A stretch of DNA of 64,000 bases from Acinetobacter suaedae (GTDB taxonomy: Bacteria > Pseudomonadota > Gammaproteobacteria > Pseudomonadales > Moraxellaceae): the NCBI RefSeq assembly GCF_008630915.1, contig NZ_CP043909.1:3100001-3164000 (forward strand), read 5' to 3'. Below, piece by piece: positions 9,387 through 19,710 of this stretch. A model generated the notes under the pieces. That model ran no database searches. It saw nothing but the letters and a program-made list of their open reading frames with translations, and was not told the DNA's origin. Each line of letters starts with the position of its first letter. Positions within the stretch are counted from its first letter, which is position 1. The position numbers and the translations under genes were made by a program.

Positions 9387-10483
9387 AACCCCACTCGTTG
9401 AATACTTTTCTTAATTTTAGGTGCTAATTTCTGTTTACGCGTGAACAGTGCGGCTGCAATACCATAAATCAACAGCACCGCTGGATAAGCCCAAATATCT
9501 AGTTCCTCTTTACTGATACGCGTTCTAATGGCAATCATTAATACGATTAAACTAGCAAAAATGAAAATAGCCGGAATTAAACGATAATATCGCCCTTGAC
9601 GTGGACTCACTTCAGAGAGCGCTACTGCAAGAAATAACGCCACGACCATCACAAAAGGACCAAAGATACGCCATCCTAGCTCTCCTCTTACCACGAAATC
9701 ATCACGTTTTTGCCATAACTTCGACATTGATAAAGCTTCAACATCTTCACTCTCAAAATTGACATCTTTGTCATTTTCTAAACGTAGACGATAAGATTGA
9801 AATTCGGCTTGCGTGTATCTTGGCTGATTCGGATAAATCTCGTAACGGCGACCTTGCACTAAATCGACAACACTCGCGGTATCATTTTCAATTTCAACAC
9901 GTGTAGCTTCTTTAGCCAGAATCATTTGGTCCGGCTTATCTTCACGATCAGATTTATAGTAATAAAAAATATCTTTTAAGTTTTTTCGGTCCTCAGACAA
10001 CGAACCTGCATAAATGGTATAGGAACCAGAAGAAATAAATTCTTTAGGCCGTACCAAGTCAAAGCCAGCTCTAACGGCTTGGGTTTGCATCAAGCTTTGA
10101 TAACCTCTTATACCCGCTGAAGCCCCCCAACACATGAGAACTGCTTGCACAATCAGGAATATAACCGTCATCGGCAATAATAAGCGTGTCAACTGATTAC
10201 GACTCACCCCACTGCCATTCAATACCGCCATTTCATGATCGACATACAAACGACCAAACACCAACATTAAACCAATGAAAAAACCTAATGGTAAAATCAG
10301 CGTTAAAAATTCAGGTAAACGATAAGCAATAATACTGAGTAGTACGCCACCATCGAGACGACCTTGTGCTGCGCGCCCAAAAATTTTGATGAGCTGCCCA
10401 CCCATAATAATCAAAGTGAGCAAGGCCGTCACAACCAAAGAGGTGGACACCACTTGTTTGACGAGGTAACGTCGAATAATCAA
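9383..10483 (-). CDS. lptF: LPS export ABC transporter permease LptF
   Basis: Partner permease of LptG. The N-terminus MIIRRYLVKQVVSTSLVV, the LPEFLTLILPLGFFIG segment and the C-terminal TM cluster are typical of LptF. The 366 residues include a large periplasmic domain at about 130-260. It heads the lptF-lptG operon and is divergent from pepA, sharing a promoter region of about 150 bp (10484-10637). Confidence 0.93.
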   Translation of the reverse strand: MIIRRYLVKQVVSTSLVVTALLTLIIMGGQLIKIFGRAAQGRLDGGVLLSIIAYRLPEFLTLILPLGFFIGLMLVFGRLYVDHEMAVLNGSGVSRNQLTRLLLPMTVIFLIVQAVLMCWGASAGIRGYQSLMQTQAVRAGFDLVRPKEFISSGSYTIYAGSLSEDRKNLKDIFYYYKSDREDKPDQMILAKEATRVEIENDTASVVDLVQGRRYEIYPNQPRYTQAEFQSYRLRLENDKDVNFESEDVEALSMSKLWQKRDDFVVRGELGWRIFGPFVMVVALFLAVALSEVSPRQGRYYRLIPAIFIFASLIVLMIAIRTRISKEELDIWAYPAVLLIYGIAAALFTRKQKLAPKIKKSIQRVGL

Positions 10484-10637
10484 AGTAATGCTTCCAAAAA
10501 ACCAATCGAGGGGTATCGCTAGTTTACCCGAATGTTAAAAATATAAAACCTATCGCATGTTGCGGATTGCAACCTCATATCTGAAAGTGTTTAATGAGAT
10601 TATCTTTATTTTTTACCGATTAGGTTCTAAACAAACA

Positions 10638-12086
10638 ATGAAATTTACTCTTGATCATGCCTTTCCAACACAAACAGCAAGTGAATCTTTATGGATTTTG
10701 GTGGATTCAGAACAACTACAAACCAACCTAAACTCCTACCAAATCAGTCAATTAGAAGAGGTCTTAACTGCAACTCAATTTAAAGCGAGTTTTAATGAAA
10801 GCTTAGCTTTGATTGCAAAAGTTGCTGAGCAAAGCAATACCCAATTACTCGGAATTGGAAATGCTACAGAGCTCAAAGCAACCAAATTAGCAAAACTTGC
10901 ACAAACGATTATCAAATCATCACAAAATAAATTTAAACAAATCTGTGTTGATTTATCCGCACTACCATCAGAACTTCATGCTCTATTTGCTTTAAGTTTA
11001 ACTCAAGCTGCTTATGGCTATGACGAGTTTAAATCTAAAAAGAATGAGTTTGTACTCGAAACTATCCACCTGATTGCGAGCCAGACGACTTTAGATGATG
11101 CCCAACTCAATCTGATTCATGCAGTTCAATCTGGCCAAAGCTATGCTCGAGACTTAGGCAATCGCCCTGGTAATATTTGTTTTCCTGAATATCTAGCAGA
11201 TCAAGCACTTTCTCTTGCAGCACAATATCCAGACCGATTAAAAGTGACGGTACTGGATGAACAACAGATGGCTGACTTAGGCATGAATGCATTTCTTGCT
11301 GTTAGCAAAGGTTCGGACCGCCCAGGGCGAATCATCACGCTTGAATACAATGCTAAAACAGAACAAGCACCTGTCGTCCTTGTTGGTAAAGGTGTGACGT
11401 TTGATACAGGCGGTATTTCATTGAAGCCCGGCTTAGGTATGGACGAAATGAAATTCGATATGTGCGGTGCAGCATCCGTACTAGGGACCATGCAAGCACT
11501 TTGTGAAGCACAATTGCCAATTCATGTGGTGGGTGCAATTGCAGCAGCAGAAAATATGCCTTCAGGTGGTGCAACTCGCCCTGGAGACATTGTCACGACG
11601 ATGAGTGGTCAAACGGTTGAAATCCTCAATACCGATGCAGAGGGCCGTTTAATTCTATGTGATACCCTGACCTATGTAAAACGTTTTAATCCTGCACTGG
11701 TGATTGATATTGCGACACTCACAGGTGCATGTGTTGTTGCATTAGGTAAAGTCGTGAGTGGCTTATTTACACCAGATGATGAGCTTGCCCAAGCATTACA
11801 ACAAGCTGGTGAACAGTCACTCGATCGTGTATGGCGGATGCCAGTCATGGAAGACTATCAAGAATTACTAGACTCTCCGTTTGCCGACATTGCCAATATT
11901 GGTGGTCCTCATGGTGGTGCAATCACAGCAGCATGTTTCCTTGAGCGTTTTACCCGTGACTATCGCTGGGCGCATTTGGACGTCGCTGGTACCGCATGGT
12001 TATCAGGTGCCGCCAAAGGTGCAACAGGACGACCAGTCCCTTTACTGATGCAGTTTTTAGCAAATCGTGTTGAAGCGAAAAACTAA
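10638..12086 (+). CDS. pepA: Leucyl aminopeptidase (M17)
   Basis: Cytosolic dizinc aminopeptidase that removes N-terminal residues; the E. coli homologue also binds DNA in Xer recombination. Metal and catalytic motifs are [17 protein letters not shown] and the M17 signature [11 protein letters not shown] start at ATG 10638 ([11 protein letters not shown], 482 residues) rather than the in-frame ATG 10557, because the extra 27 residues look non-coding and lie in the promoter region shared with lptF. holC follows 3 nt after the stop. Confidence 0.94.
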   Translation: MKFTLDHAFPTQTASESLWILVDSEQLQTNLNSYQISQLEEVLTATQFKASFNESLALIAKVAEQSNTQLLGIGNATELKATKLAKLAQTIIKSSQNKFKQICVDLSALPSELHALFALSLTQAAYGYDEFKSKKNEFVLETIHLIASQTTLDDAQLNLIHAVQSGQSYARDLGNRPGNICFPEYLADQALSLAAQYPDRLKVTVLDEQQMADLGMNAFLAVSKGSDRPGRIITLEYNAKTEQAPVVLVGKGVTFDTGGISLKPGLGMDEMKFDMCGAASVLGTMQALCEAQLPIHVVGAIAAAENMPSGGATRPGDIVTTMSGQTVEILNTDAEGRLILCDTLTYVKRFNPALVIDIATLTGACVVALGKVVSGLFTPDDELAQALQQAGEQSLDRVWRMPVMEDYQELLDSPFADIANIGGPHGGAITAACFLERFTRDYRWAHLDVAGTAWLSGAAKGATGRPVPLLMQFLANRVEAKN

Positions 12087-12089
12087 AAA

Positions 12090-12497
12090 ATGACACAAGT
12101 CAGCTTTTATCTCTTTGAAAAGAGTACCGAACGGCAAGTCGAAAGTGCTTGCCGTTTATGCCGAAAGATCCTGAATCAACATCCACAAATTTGGTGGTAT
12201 TGTACGGATTCAGAGCTCCAAAATGAGCTTGATGACAAATTATGGAGTTTTGATCCCAATAGCTTTATCCCCCATGGCGTCAATCAAAGTCATAGCCCAG
12301 TCTGTATTTCGGAACATTTACCACCTTCCAACGACTGGATCGTGTTTAATTTTAACAATCATGCACTTGAACAAATTCAAGATTTTCGCCACATTATCGA
12401 AATTATCGAGAATAATGAAACCGCGAAACAACTTGGACGAGAAAAATTTAAAATGTATCGTCGTTTAGGTATCGAACCTCGAACTTTTAAATTATAG
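12090..12497 (+). CDS. holC: DNA polymerase III chi subunit
   Basis: A 135-residue protein with the HolC pattern: MTQVSFYLFEKSTERQVESACRLC-type start, PHGVNQSHSPVCIS and a C-terminal YRRLGIEPRTFKL. Chi links the clamp loader (through psi) to single-strand binding protein at the fork. The pepA-holC pair with almost no spacing is conserved across gammaproteobacteria and supports the call. Confidence 0.9.
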   Translation: MTQVSFYLFEKSTERQVESACRLCRKILNQHPQIWWYCTDSELQNELDDKLWSFDPNSFIPHGVNQSHSPVCISEHLPPSNDWIVFNFNNHALEQIQDFRHIIEIIENNETAKQLGREKFKMYRRLGIEPRTFKL

Positions 12498-12532
12498 ATC
12501 AACAATCAAGCGTATTATTTGAGGAGTATGGT

Positions 12533-13159
12533 GTGGCATTAAATGTAGGTCAAGATTTTAAAAAACGCTGGTTAAATACACCTGAGGCTGTACGTCAAAC
12601 CTATCAGGATGATTTAGCACGAATTTGTGATCTGCTATTACCACAAACCTCTATTCAAACTTGGCGTCAGCAAGAAGAACAGGCAGAAAAGCACTCTCAG
12701 CAACGCATTGATCAAGCCTATGCAGATCTTAAAGCAGAACTGATTGAACAAGCTCGTATTCGCAAACAACTTGCCTTAGAAAAAGCCTTAGCTGAAAAAC
12801 GTGCTGCTGAAGCAGCCTACGCCGCCCAACTTCAAGCCGATGAAGTACGACAATTTCAACAACAAACTGAAAATCTCTTGGCATTACGTGAGCACATTGA
12901 TCAGGAAATCAATGCACAAACCGAACGTTATCAAAGCAATCCTGAACAACCAAGTATTGATTATGCTCAAGGACAACGCCTCACAATTGATGACCAGCAA
13001 ATTCTTTCAGAATTAGAAAGTGTTCGTGTTCGACTCGAATTAGAAGCCGAAAGTTTAATTGAACAAGCCGTGACTGTATTCAGAGCTAAACTACATGCAG
13101 TGGCGCAAGACGAAATCGAATACATCTTGAAAAATAGTGAATTTTCTAACGACCAGTAA
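12533..13159 (+). CDS. Hypothetical coiled-coil protein downstream of holC
   Basis: A 208-residue soluble protein that I do not recognise. It starts with GTG 12533 preceded by GAGGAG 6 nt upstream. Residues 50-120 form a long charged Ala/Glu/Gln/Lys-rich helix (KALAEKRAAEAAYAAQLQAD), then another helix at about 155-195; there is no signal peptide or membrane segment. Same strand and close to pepA-holC, so probably the third gene of that operon, ending at a strong terminator. Confidence 0.7.
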   Translation: MALNVGQDFKKRWLNTPEAVRQTYQDDLARICDLLLPQTSIQTWRQQEEQAEKHSQQRIDQAYADLKAELIEQARIRKQLALEKALAEKRAAEAAYAAQLQADEVRQFQQQTENLLALREHIDQEINAQTERYQSNPEQPSIDYAQGQRLTIDDQQILSELESVRVRLELEAESLIEQAVTVFRAKLHAVAQDEIEYILKNSEFSNDQ

Positions 13160-13163
13160 ATAT

Positions 13164-13192
13164 TAAAAAGCCCAGCGAAACTGGGCTTTTTA
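13164..13192 (+). terminator. Terminator after the pepA-holC unit
   Basis: AAAAAGCCCAG / CTGGGCTTTTT hairpin with T-run. It may also serve ribE on the minus strand, which ends at 13205. Confidence 0.85.
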
Positions 13193-13204
13193 ATTAGCTA
13201 GATT

Positions 13205-13864
13205 TTATTTTAAAAATCCATTTTCAGCTAAAAAAGCCATACTAATATTCGATTCAGCTTTTTGCTCGGCCGCCTTATCGCCTAGCAACAAACGCTCAAT
13301 GTAACGCGCAAGTACATCAACTTCCAAATTCACTTTAGTCCCCACTTGCCATGTACCAATATTAGTCCGTTCTGCAGTGTGCGGAATCAAGTTTAAACTT
13401 AAAATATTGCCACGTAGGTGATTAATGGTCAGGCTAATTCCATCTACCGTCACAGACCCCTTTTCTGCTAAATATTTTGCAAGTTCAACAGGTGCTGTAA
13501 CTTCAAAATAGAGGGAACGCGCATCTTCACGAACCAGCGTAATCTCACCTAAACCGTCAACGTGACCGCTCACAATATGCCCACCAAAACGTGTCGTTGG
13601 CAACATTGCTTTTTCCACATTGACAGCTTGACCAACTTTCCATTGGCCTAGTGTGGTACGGTTCAAGCTCTCACGTGAAACATCGGCTGCATACCAGTTA
13701 TCTCCCCATTCAATCACAGTGAGACAGATCCCATTGGTAGCAATTGAGTCGCCCAAATGCACATCAGACATATCTAAATCAGTCTGAATACGCAGACGAA
13801 CATCACCACCTACACTTTGTAAGCTTTCTACCTTACCTAAACTTTCAATAATGCCTGTAAACAT
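13205..13864 (-). CDS. ribE: Riboflavin synthase alpha chain
   Basis: Catalyses dismutation of two 6,7-dimethyl-8-ribityllumazine molecules to riboflavin. Two homologous lumazine-binding beta-barrel halves are visible: MFTGIIESLGKVE...DSIATNGICLTV and HIVSGHVDGLGEI...KGSVTVDGISLTI. The family start MFTGIIE corresponds to ATG at 13864 (219 residues); the longer frame back to 13948 adds 28 unrelated residues. ribD lies about 2.7 kb away, so the riboflavin genes are not in a single operon here. Confidence 0.93.
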   Translation of the reverse strand: MFTGIIESLGKVESLQSVGGDVRLRIQTDLDMSDVHLGDSIATNGICLTVIEWGDNWYAADVSRESLNRTTLGQWKVGQAVNVEKAMLPTTRFGGHIVSGHVDGLGEITLVREDARSLYFEVTAPVELAKYLAEKGSVTVDGISLTINHLRGNILSLNLIPHTAERTNIGTWQVGTKVNLEVDVLARYIERLLLGDKAAEQKAESNISMAFLAENGFLK

Positions 13865-13973
13865 GGGACTTTTTAACCTACCTTTATTGCAGTACGCATC
13901 ACAGTAAAGCAAATACCTTAAAGCAAAGAAACCCAGATAACAAGGCACGCTTAGTTCAAATTCAGATGAATAA

Positions 13974-14000
13974 AAAGGGCGATCCTCTGACCGCCCATGT
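13974..14000 (-). terminator. Terminator after glpF-like aquaporin
   Basis: Read on the minus strand, GGGCG...CGCCC followed by TTTTT, directly after the aquaporin stop. Confidence 0.65.
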
Positions 14001-14027
14001 TGCTATAGATATAGATGAAGTGATCAA

Positions 14028-14867
14028 CTATTGCATTTCTGATACTTGTTTTTCGACAGGATGCGTTTCTTCAACTTTATTGCTCAACAAGAAATGGCTA
14101 AAAAACAGTTTATAGCCCAATACTCCTAAGCAAGCCCCAACAATTGGCGCAAGAATAGGAACAATAAAATATGGAATATCTCGTCCACCCGTAAACGCAA
14201 CGGGTCCCCATCCTGAAAAATAGGCAACGATTTTCGGGCCAAAATCACGTGCAGGATTCATGGCAAAGCCTGTCAGCGGTCCAAAAGATGCTCCAATTAC
14301 GGCAACCAATAGACCAACTAAAATTGGTGCTAAAGGCCCACGCGGTAAACCGTTACTGTCATCACCAATCGCCATGATTAACCAAAGTAATAGCATGGTG
14401 ATAAACATTTCCACCATAAACGCCTGACCAAGCGACAATAAATGATGCGGATATGTCGAAAAAATTCCAGCTAACTCAAGGCTTTCAATACTACCTCGTA
14501 CCATATGATGCGTCTGTTCGAAATCTACAAACAAACTGCTATACAGTCCATATACCATCAACGCACCGGTTGCAGCGCCCGCCACTTGTGCAATGATATA
14601 AAAAGGAACTTTGCGTTTATCAAAGCCTGCAAATAAAGCCAAAGCGATGGTCACTGCTGGATTAAGATGTGCACCTGAAATACCCGCCGATAAATAAATT
14701 GCTAAGGCAACTGCTAAGCCCCAAACAATACTGATTTCCCACAGACCTAAATCTGCTCCAGCAAGTTTAAGTGCAGCCACCACACCGATACCAAATGATA
14801 AAAAAATTGCGGTAGCAAAAAATTCAGCTACACATTGCCCCAATAATGTGGGTTCCGAGCGACTCAT
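14028..14867 (-). CDS. glpF: MIP-family aquaporin, glycerol-facilitator type
   Basis: Six-TM channel protein of the major intrinsic protein family, 279 residues. Both pore motifs are intact: GAHLNPAVTIAL and GFAMNPARDFGPK. The Asp after the second NPAR is the usual mark of glycerol-conducting members rather than strict water channels. No glpK or glpD lies next to it, so the substrate is inferred. The C-terminus is short and charged. Confidence 0.8.
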   Translation of the reverse strand: MSRSEPTLLGQCVAEFFATAIFLSFGIGVVAALKLAGADLGLWEISIVWGLAVALAIYLSAGISGAHLNPAVTIALALFAGFDKRKVPFYIIAQVAGAATGALMVYGLYSSLFVDFEQTHHMVRGSIESLELAGIFSTYPHHLLSLGQAFMVEMFITMLLLWLIMAIGDDSNGLPRGPLAPILVGLLVAVIGASFGPLTGFAMNPARDFGPKIVAYFSGWGPVAFTGGRDIPYFIVPILAPIVGACLGVLGYKLFFSHFLLSNKVEETHPVEKQVSEMQ

Positions 14868-15222
14868 AACAACCTCTCTTGGTCATCGCTACTCATAGGC
14901 AAGACCCTAAATTCAGCTCGGAAAACTATATTTATTTTTAAAATCGGTCAATCATCTTTGATAGTTTTTTGAACGATTGATAAAACTACTCCCTACCCAA
15001 ATCCAACTTAAAGAACGAATAACCACCACATAAAGAGTATGCATAATTATTTGTTTTATCTATAAATTAATATAAAACACCATAGTAAATAAATTCAAAA
15101 AGATTAAGCTTCATCATCTAGAAATACAATAAAAATTACAAGATATTTATCATAAAAACAGTGGGTTATCTAACAAAGCGATTCTATTTATTGTATTAAC
15201 CGATTAAATAAGGAAATTAAAT
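14868..15222. other. Gene-free AT-rich spacer upstream of the aquaporin
   Basis: About 355 bp of AT-rich sequence holding the promoter side of the aquaporin gene (minus) and nothing else I can name. No ORF of note, tRNA or clear repeat was seen. Confidence 0.6.
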
Positions 15223-15261
15223 ACAAAAACACCACTTTGTATGGCAAAGTGGTGTTTTTGT
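15223..15261 (-). terminator. Terminator after the adenine methyltransferase gene
   Basis: Strong hairpin AACACCACTTTG / CAAAGTGGTGTT flanked by A- and T-runs, just beyond the methyltransferase stop. Confidence 0.9.
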
Positions 15262-15265
15262 TATC

Positions 15266-16558
15266 TTACCAAAGTGCAAGTTGGGTACTATTTCCTGTAG
15301 TATCGACACCGCCCAATTCGGCAAAGTGATACAACTGACCAAGTAACTGCCGCAATGGCGGACCAGACTTTGCGTGAGTATCTGTAATCACAATAAATTC
15401 AAGTACGCGTGCGCGCTCTGACTGACGCTGCTTACTAACGCGATAACGTGGAACATCTTGCGTTAACAACGTGACCTTGCCACGTTTTAAATTTGCGGTC
15501 AGTAAATCTTTTGGCTCAATATTCCCATCAGTCGAATAACTGGTCAAGATATAGCGCGCATTAATCGTTTCCAATAACTTCTCATAGGCATCTTTGGCAT
15601 GCTTGGAAGAATTATAAGGACTTGGACGTTCTTTGCGCCACGCACGATCAATCCCGCTCTTGAAACCTTTGGTATCAGGTGAAGGTAAATCAACCTGATC
15701 CCATAAAGTCAACGCATTCAAGACATGATAGTTACTGCTGTAGGCATGCTGATTATAAGGTGGATCAAGGTAAGCAACATCAACTTCAAAGCCACTCATT
15801 TGATTGGCCAAATGCTGAGAATCAACACACCACATTTCTGCGGCGGGACGTTTTGCATCTCCAATCTCACAGAAACGGCTTGGTGTTAACCAAAGTAATG
15901 ATTCGATTCGTTCCAAAGCCGTTTGAGTACGTCCTCCCCAGCCTTGGTGAAAACTTTTAAACACCCCACTGGTGTTACTCACAAAACTGGCGGAGTAGAG
16001 TAACGGCGCGAGTAAAGCACTCATTTCAACATCATTAATCGCACCCTGTGCCTGCCAAGTTGCAATCTGCTGACGAATCGCATCAATTCGCATCCCATTA
16101 CGACGCTTAAAGAACAAACGATCACGAGCAGGATCATAGACATCATCATTTCGTGGGCACAAATTATGTGTAACCCAGCCTTTCACTTCAGGCAAACGGT
16201 TCAGATAATCAATGGCTTTTTGATAGCCACCCAATTCTTTAAATGCTGGCGCATCAACACAAGCTAAAATCGCATGATTCAGCGCATGGCTATACGGCTC
16301 CCAGTCATTAGCAATCACACGGTAGCCATTCTGACGGGCCAAACGAGAAACCACCCCACTGCCGGCAAAGAAATCCGCAAAAATCGGTGGATTCTTTTTC
16401 TTACTATTCAGCGTCCCAGTAATCTCAAGCGCTTCTAAAATCAGATGCAAAAGACGGCGTTTATTTCCAAGATATGGAACTAACTGATGAAAAAGATATT
16501 CGTCAGTCGTACGGGCCGCATGACGACGTTTGTGATAAACCGATGGTTCTGGATTCAT
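15266..16558 (-). CDS. D12-class adenine-specific DNA methyltransferase (orphan)
   Basis: A 430-residue protein with the D12 N6-adenine methyltransferase layout: AdoMet motif FADFFAGSGVVSRLA near residue 60, acidic-loop ANDWEPYSHA, and catalytic DPPYNQHAYSSNYH near residue 265. No restriction endonuclease or specificity subunit is adjacent, so it is a solitary methyltransferase or a housekeeping-like enzyme. Its start overlaps the ribD stop by 4 nt, so it is translated from the nrdR-ribD transcript, unusual company for a modification enzyme. Target sequence unknown. It is larger than Dam (about 280 residues). Confidence 0.85.
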   Translation of the reverse strand: MNPEPSVYHKRRHAARTTDEYLFHQLVPYLGNKRRLLHLILEALEITGTLNSKKKNPPIFADFFAGSGVVSRLARQNGYRVIANDWEPYSHALNHAILACVDAPAFKELGGYQKAIDYLNRLPEVKGWVTHNLCPRNDDVYDPARDRLFFKRRNGMRIDAIRQQIATWQAQGAINDVEMSALLAPLLYSASFVSNTSGVFKSFHQGWGGRTQTALERIESLLWLTPSRFCEIGDAKRPAAEMWCVDSQHLANQMSGFEVDVAYLDPPYNQHAYSSNYHVLNALTLWDQVDLPSPDTKGFKSGIDRAWRKERPSPYNSSKHAKDAYEKLLETINARYILTSYSTDGNIEPKDLLTANLKRGKVTLLTQDVPRYRVSKQRQSERARVLEFIVITDTHAKSGPPLRQLLGQLYHFAELGGVDTTGNSTQLALW

Positions 16559-17655
16559 ATCAACTCTTGGATAGGGAGCAATCTCAGGCGAATGTCTTGC
16601 CCAAGTTGGGTTACATCGACCAACTCAAATCGTCGTTGTTCGGCCATTTTGCTAAATTCAGCATTGAACATAGCGCGAGCAGATTGACCAAGTAAAGTTG
16701 GTGCAACATAACTAATCATTTCATCAACCAAACCTTGCTGTAAAAAGGCGGTGGATAAAGTTGCACCCGCCTCAACCAATACATCATAAATTTGGTATTG
16801 TTGAGAAAGGGTTTGCAATAACTGATTTAAAGGTTGCGGTGACAATTGTATCACGCCTAAATCAGCAAGTTCTTGACGAAATGGTGTCATCACCATCACA
16901 GTTTCAGGATTTTGCAAAATCTTGGCAGTGAGAGGCAGTTGTCCCTGACGATCTAAAATAATTCGTTTGGGCTGTACCACTGTAGAAAGATCAATGCCCT
17001 CTAATACTCGGACATTCAGCTCACAATCATCGGCTAGAACCGTTTGAATTCCTGTAATGACTGCTCCAGCAATAGCACGCCAATGCTGTACATCTTGTCG
17101 CGCAGAGCTTCCTGTAATCCATTTGGACTCACCTGACGCCATCGCAGTACGTCCATCTAGGCTTGATGCAACTTTTAAACGGACATAAGGTAAACCTGTA
17201 GACATTGCTTTTAAAAAGCCTAGATTTAAACCTTTTGCATTCTCGGTACAAACACCTGTTTCAACCTCTATCCCGGCATCCTGCAAAATCTTTACACCCT
17301 TGCCTGCAACCAATGGATTCGGATCCGAACAAGCAATCACAACTTTCTTCACTTGCGCCTTCACTAAAGCTTCAGCACAAGGAGGTGTACGACCATAATG
17401 CGCACAAGGTTCTAAGGTCACATAAGCCGTTGCATCTTTTGCATCTTCACCCGCTTGACGTAATGCAAATACTTCTGCATGCGGCTGACCTGCTTTCGGA
17501 TGGAAACCTTCACCAATGATTTGCCCATCTTTAACAATAACGCAACCCACATTGGGATTAGGTTTAGTTGAATATTGTCCAAGTCGAGCCAAATCAATTG
17601 CTCGTTGCATCCAATACTGCGCTTGAGATAAATGATTTGGGGTTAACTCAGACAT
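16555..17655 (-). CDS. ribD: Bifunctional riboflavin deaminase/reductase RibD
   Basis: Performs the second and third steps of riboflavin synthesis. The N-terminal cytidine-deaminase-like domain has zinc motifs HAEVFAL and PCAHYGRTPPC; the C-terminal NADPH reductase domain contains SLDGRTAMASGESKWITG. 366 residues, usual length. It lies 12 nt downstream of nrdR; the nrdR-ribD order is conserved in gammaproteobacteria. Confidence 0.95.
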   Translation of the reverse strand: MSELTPNHLSQAQYWMQRAIDLARLGQYSTKPNPNVGCVIVKDGQIIGEGFHPKAGQPHAEVFALRQAGEDAKDATAYVTLEPCAHYGRTPPCAEALVKAQVKKVVIACSDPNPLVAGKGVKILQDAGIEVETGVCTENAKGLNLGFLKAMSTGLPYVRLKVASSLDGRTAMASGESKWITGSSARQDVQHWRAIAGAVITGIQTVLADDCELNVRVLEGIDLSTVVQPKRIILDRQGQLPLTAKILQNPETVMVMTPFRQELADLGVIQLSPQPLNQLLQTLSQQYQIYDVLVEAGATLSTAFLQQGLVDEMISYVAPTLLGQSARAMFNAEFSKMAEQRRFELVDVTQLGQDIRLRLLPIQELI

Positions 17656-17667
17656 AATCTCTCTAAC

Positions 17668-18132
17668 TTAGACTTCATTTTCACGTTGTTGCATCTGCTC
17701 AATCTGATGGCGAAAAGCTTCAACATCTTGGAAATCTTGATAAACGGAGGCAAACCGAACATAAGCAACATGATCCAATGCAAACAATGCTTGCATTACA
17801 ATTTCACCAATCATTCTCGATTTCACATCACGCTCACCGAGACGACGGATTTGTGATTGGATATCACTGAGAACCGTTTCAATCTGTTCTTGGGTCACCG
17901 GACGTTTTTGCAAAGCATGCATCAGTGAGCGGCGTAATTTTGCTTCATCAAACGGTTCACTTTTACCATCTGATTTCAATACACGCGGCATCACAACATC
18001 ATAACTTTCAAACGTTGTAAAACGCTCACCACAAACCACACATTCACGGCGACGCCTAATCTGACAGCCTTCGGCAGCCAAACGGGAGTCAATGACTTTA
18101 CTATCAGCGGCGTTACAAAATGGACAATGCAT
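17668..18132 (-). CDS. nrdR: Transcriptional repressor NrdR
   Basis: A 154-residue zinc-ribbon plus ATP-cone regulator that represses ribonucleotide reductase genes according to ATP/dATP level. It begins [17 protein letters not shown], followed by the second zinc pair CVVCGERF; the ATP-cone spans about residues 49-139. First gene of the nrdR-ribD-methyltransferase unit. Confidence 0.96.
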   Translation of the reverse strand: MHCPFCNAADSKVIDSRLAAEGCQIRRRRECVVCGERFTTFESYDVVMPRVLKSDGKSEPFDEAKLRRSLMHALQKRPVTQEQIETVLSDIQSQIRRLGERDVKSRMIGEIVMQALFALDHVAYVRFASVYQDFQDVEAFRHQIEQMQQRENEV

Positions 18133-18221
18133 ATTGGTGCGATTATTTCCTCACTTTGCTTAAGTGTAGCAAAGTTTCTTGCATTGCAGAACTAGAGGCT
18201 TATCGCTCTTTTATTATGCAT

Positions 18222-18252
18222 AAAAAAAGCAGCCCTATTGGGAGCTGCTCTT
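18222..18252 (-). terminator. Terminator after amtB
   Basis: On the minus strand, GCAGCTCCC / GGGCTGC hairpin followed by a seven-base T-run, 17 bp downstream of the amtB stop. Confidence 0.75.
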
Positions 18253-18268
18253 AAGTCAATAATTTTAA

Positions 18269-19660
18269 TTATTCAACGCGTTCGCCATGTTGACTCAAGT
18301 CAAGACCCATACGCTCATCGTCATTGCTCACACGGATACCAATTGCGAGATCAATCACTTTTAAGATAATAAAGGTCATCACAGCACTATATGCGATAGT
18401 TGCTAATACACCCTCAACCTGCACCCATAATTGAGTCAACATATTTGCTGGAGCATCATCACCCATGATGAATTCACTCGCAAATACGGCAGTTAAGATT
18501 GCACCAACGATACCACCAACACCATGTAAACCAAATGCATCTAAAGAGTCATCCGCTTTCAGCGTACGTTTTAATGCGGTAATACCCCAGAAGCAAACAA
18601 CGCCACCGATCAGACCCATGATCAATGCGCCACCTACAGTTACGAAACCTGCAGCTGGAGTAATCACAACTAGACCAGCAACCGCACCTGAAGCTGCACC
18701 TAAAACTGAAGCCTTGCCACGAACAACTTTTTCAGCCACTAACCAAGACAATGCTGCTGCCGCTGCTGCAACTTGAGTTACAACAATAGCATAAGACGCT
18801 GAACCATTTGCACCCAATGCAGAACCACCGTTGAAACCAAACCAACCTACCCAAAGTAAGCTCGCACCGACAACAGTTAACGCAAGATTATGAGGTGCCA
18901 TAGATTCACGGCCAAGCCCCATACGTTTTCCAAGCATATAAGCCGCAACTAAACCAGCAACACCAGAGTTGATATGAACGACAGTACCACCAGCAAAGTC
19001 TAAAGCACCATCATTGCCTAACCAACCACCACCCCATACCCAGTGAGTAATCGGCGCATATACCACAACAACCCAAATCGCGATAAAAGCAACAAATGCT
19101 CCAAACTTCATGCGCTCAGCAATCGAACCACTAATGATCGCAACCGTAATAATTGCAAAGGTCATTTGGAAGATAACAAATAGAATCTCAGGAATTGAAT
19201 CACTCAGTGCATCAGTACCTATGCCTGACAGCATCAGCTTATCAAGTCCACCAATAAAAGCATTCCCTTCACCAAAAGCTAAGGTATAGCCAATAATGAC
19301 CCAAGCAATACTTACTACTGCAGCAGCAACAAAACTGTGTGCCATCGTGCTCAGTACGTTCTTTTTACGAACCATACCACCGTAGAATAAAGCCAAACCA
19401 GGAATCGTCATTAACAGAACCAATGCTGTTGAAACAAGAATCCAAGCGGTATCACCGGTATCTAATGTTGCTTCTGCTTCTGGCTCAGCAGCCACTTCAG
19501 CAGGAGTTTCAACCTCAACAGTTGTTGGTAATGTATCAGTCTCAGTTACAACAACTGTTTGCTCTGTAACTGGAGTTGTAGCAGCTTCTTCTGCCCATAC
19601 GACAGTCGAACCACCTAGGAGTGCGCCAGATAAACTAAGCGCCATAAGCATTTTTTTCAT
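18269..19660 (-). CDS. amtB: Ammonium transporter AmtB
   Basis: Inner-membrane ammonium channel, 463 residues. A signal peptide (MKKMLMALSLSGALLGG...WAEE) and an acidic, Thr/Val/Glu-rich periplasmic leader to about residue 65 precede 11 TM segments. Characteristic AmtB stretches include GLALFYGGMVRKKN, DFAGGTVVHINSG and FGLHGVGGIVGA (pore His). The C-terminal cytoplasmic tail carries the GlnK-docking helix. It follows glnK and has its own sigma-54-like promoter at 19711-19726. Confidence 0.95.
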   Translation of the reverse strand: MKKMLMALSLSGALLGGSTVVWAEEAATTPVTEQTVVVTETDTLPTTVEVETPAEVAAEPEAEATLDTGDTAWILVSTALVLLMTIPGLALFYGGMVRKKNVLSTMAHSFVAAAVVSIAWVIIGYTLAFGEGNAFIGGLDKLMLSGIGTDALSDSIPEILFVIFQMTFAIITVAIISGSIAERMKFGAFVAFIAIWVVVVYAPITHWVWGGGWLGNDGALDFAGGTVVHINSGVAGLVAAYMLGKRMGLGRESMAPHNLALTVVGASLLWVGWFGFNGGSALGANGSASYAIVVTQVAAAAAALSWLVAEKVVRGKASVLGAASGAVAGLVVITPAAGFVTVGGALIMGLIGGVVCFWGITALKRTLKADDSLDAFGLHGVGGIVGAILTAVFASEFIMGDDAPANMLTQLWVQVEGVLATIAYSAVMTFIILKVIDLAIGIRVSNDDERMGLDLSQHGERVE

Positions 19661-19710
19661 TCGTGTCCCCCAACCTCATTTTGTGAGCTATTTCTCTTAA
19701 TTTCTAACTC

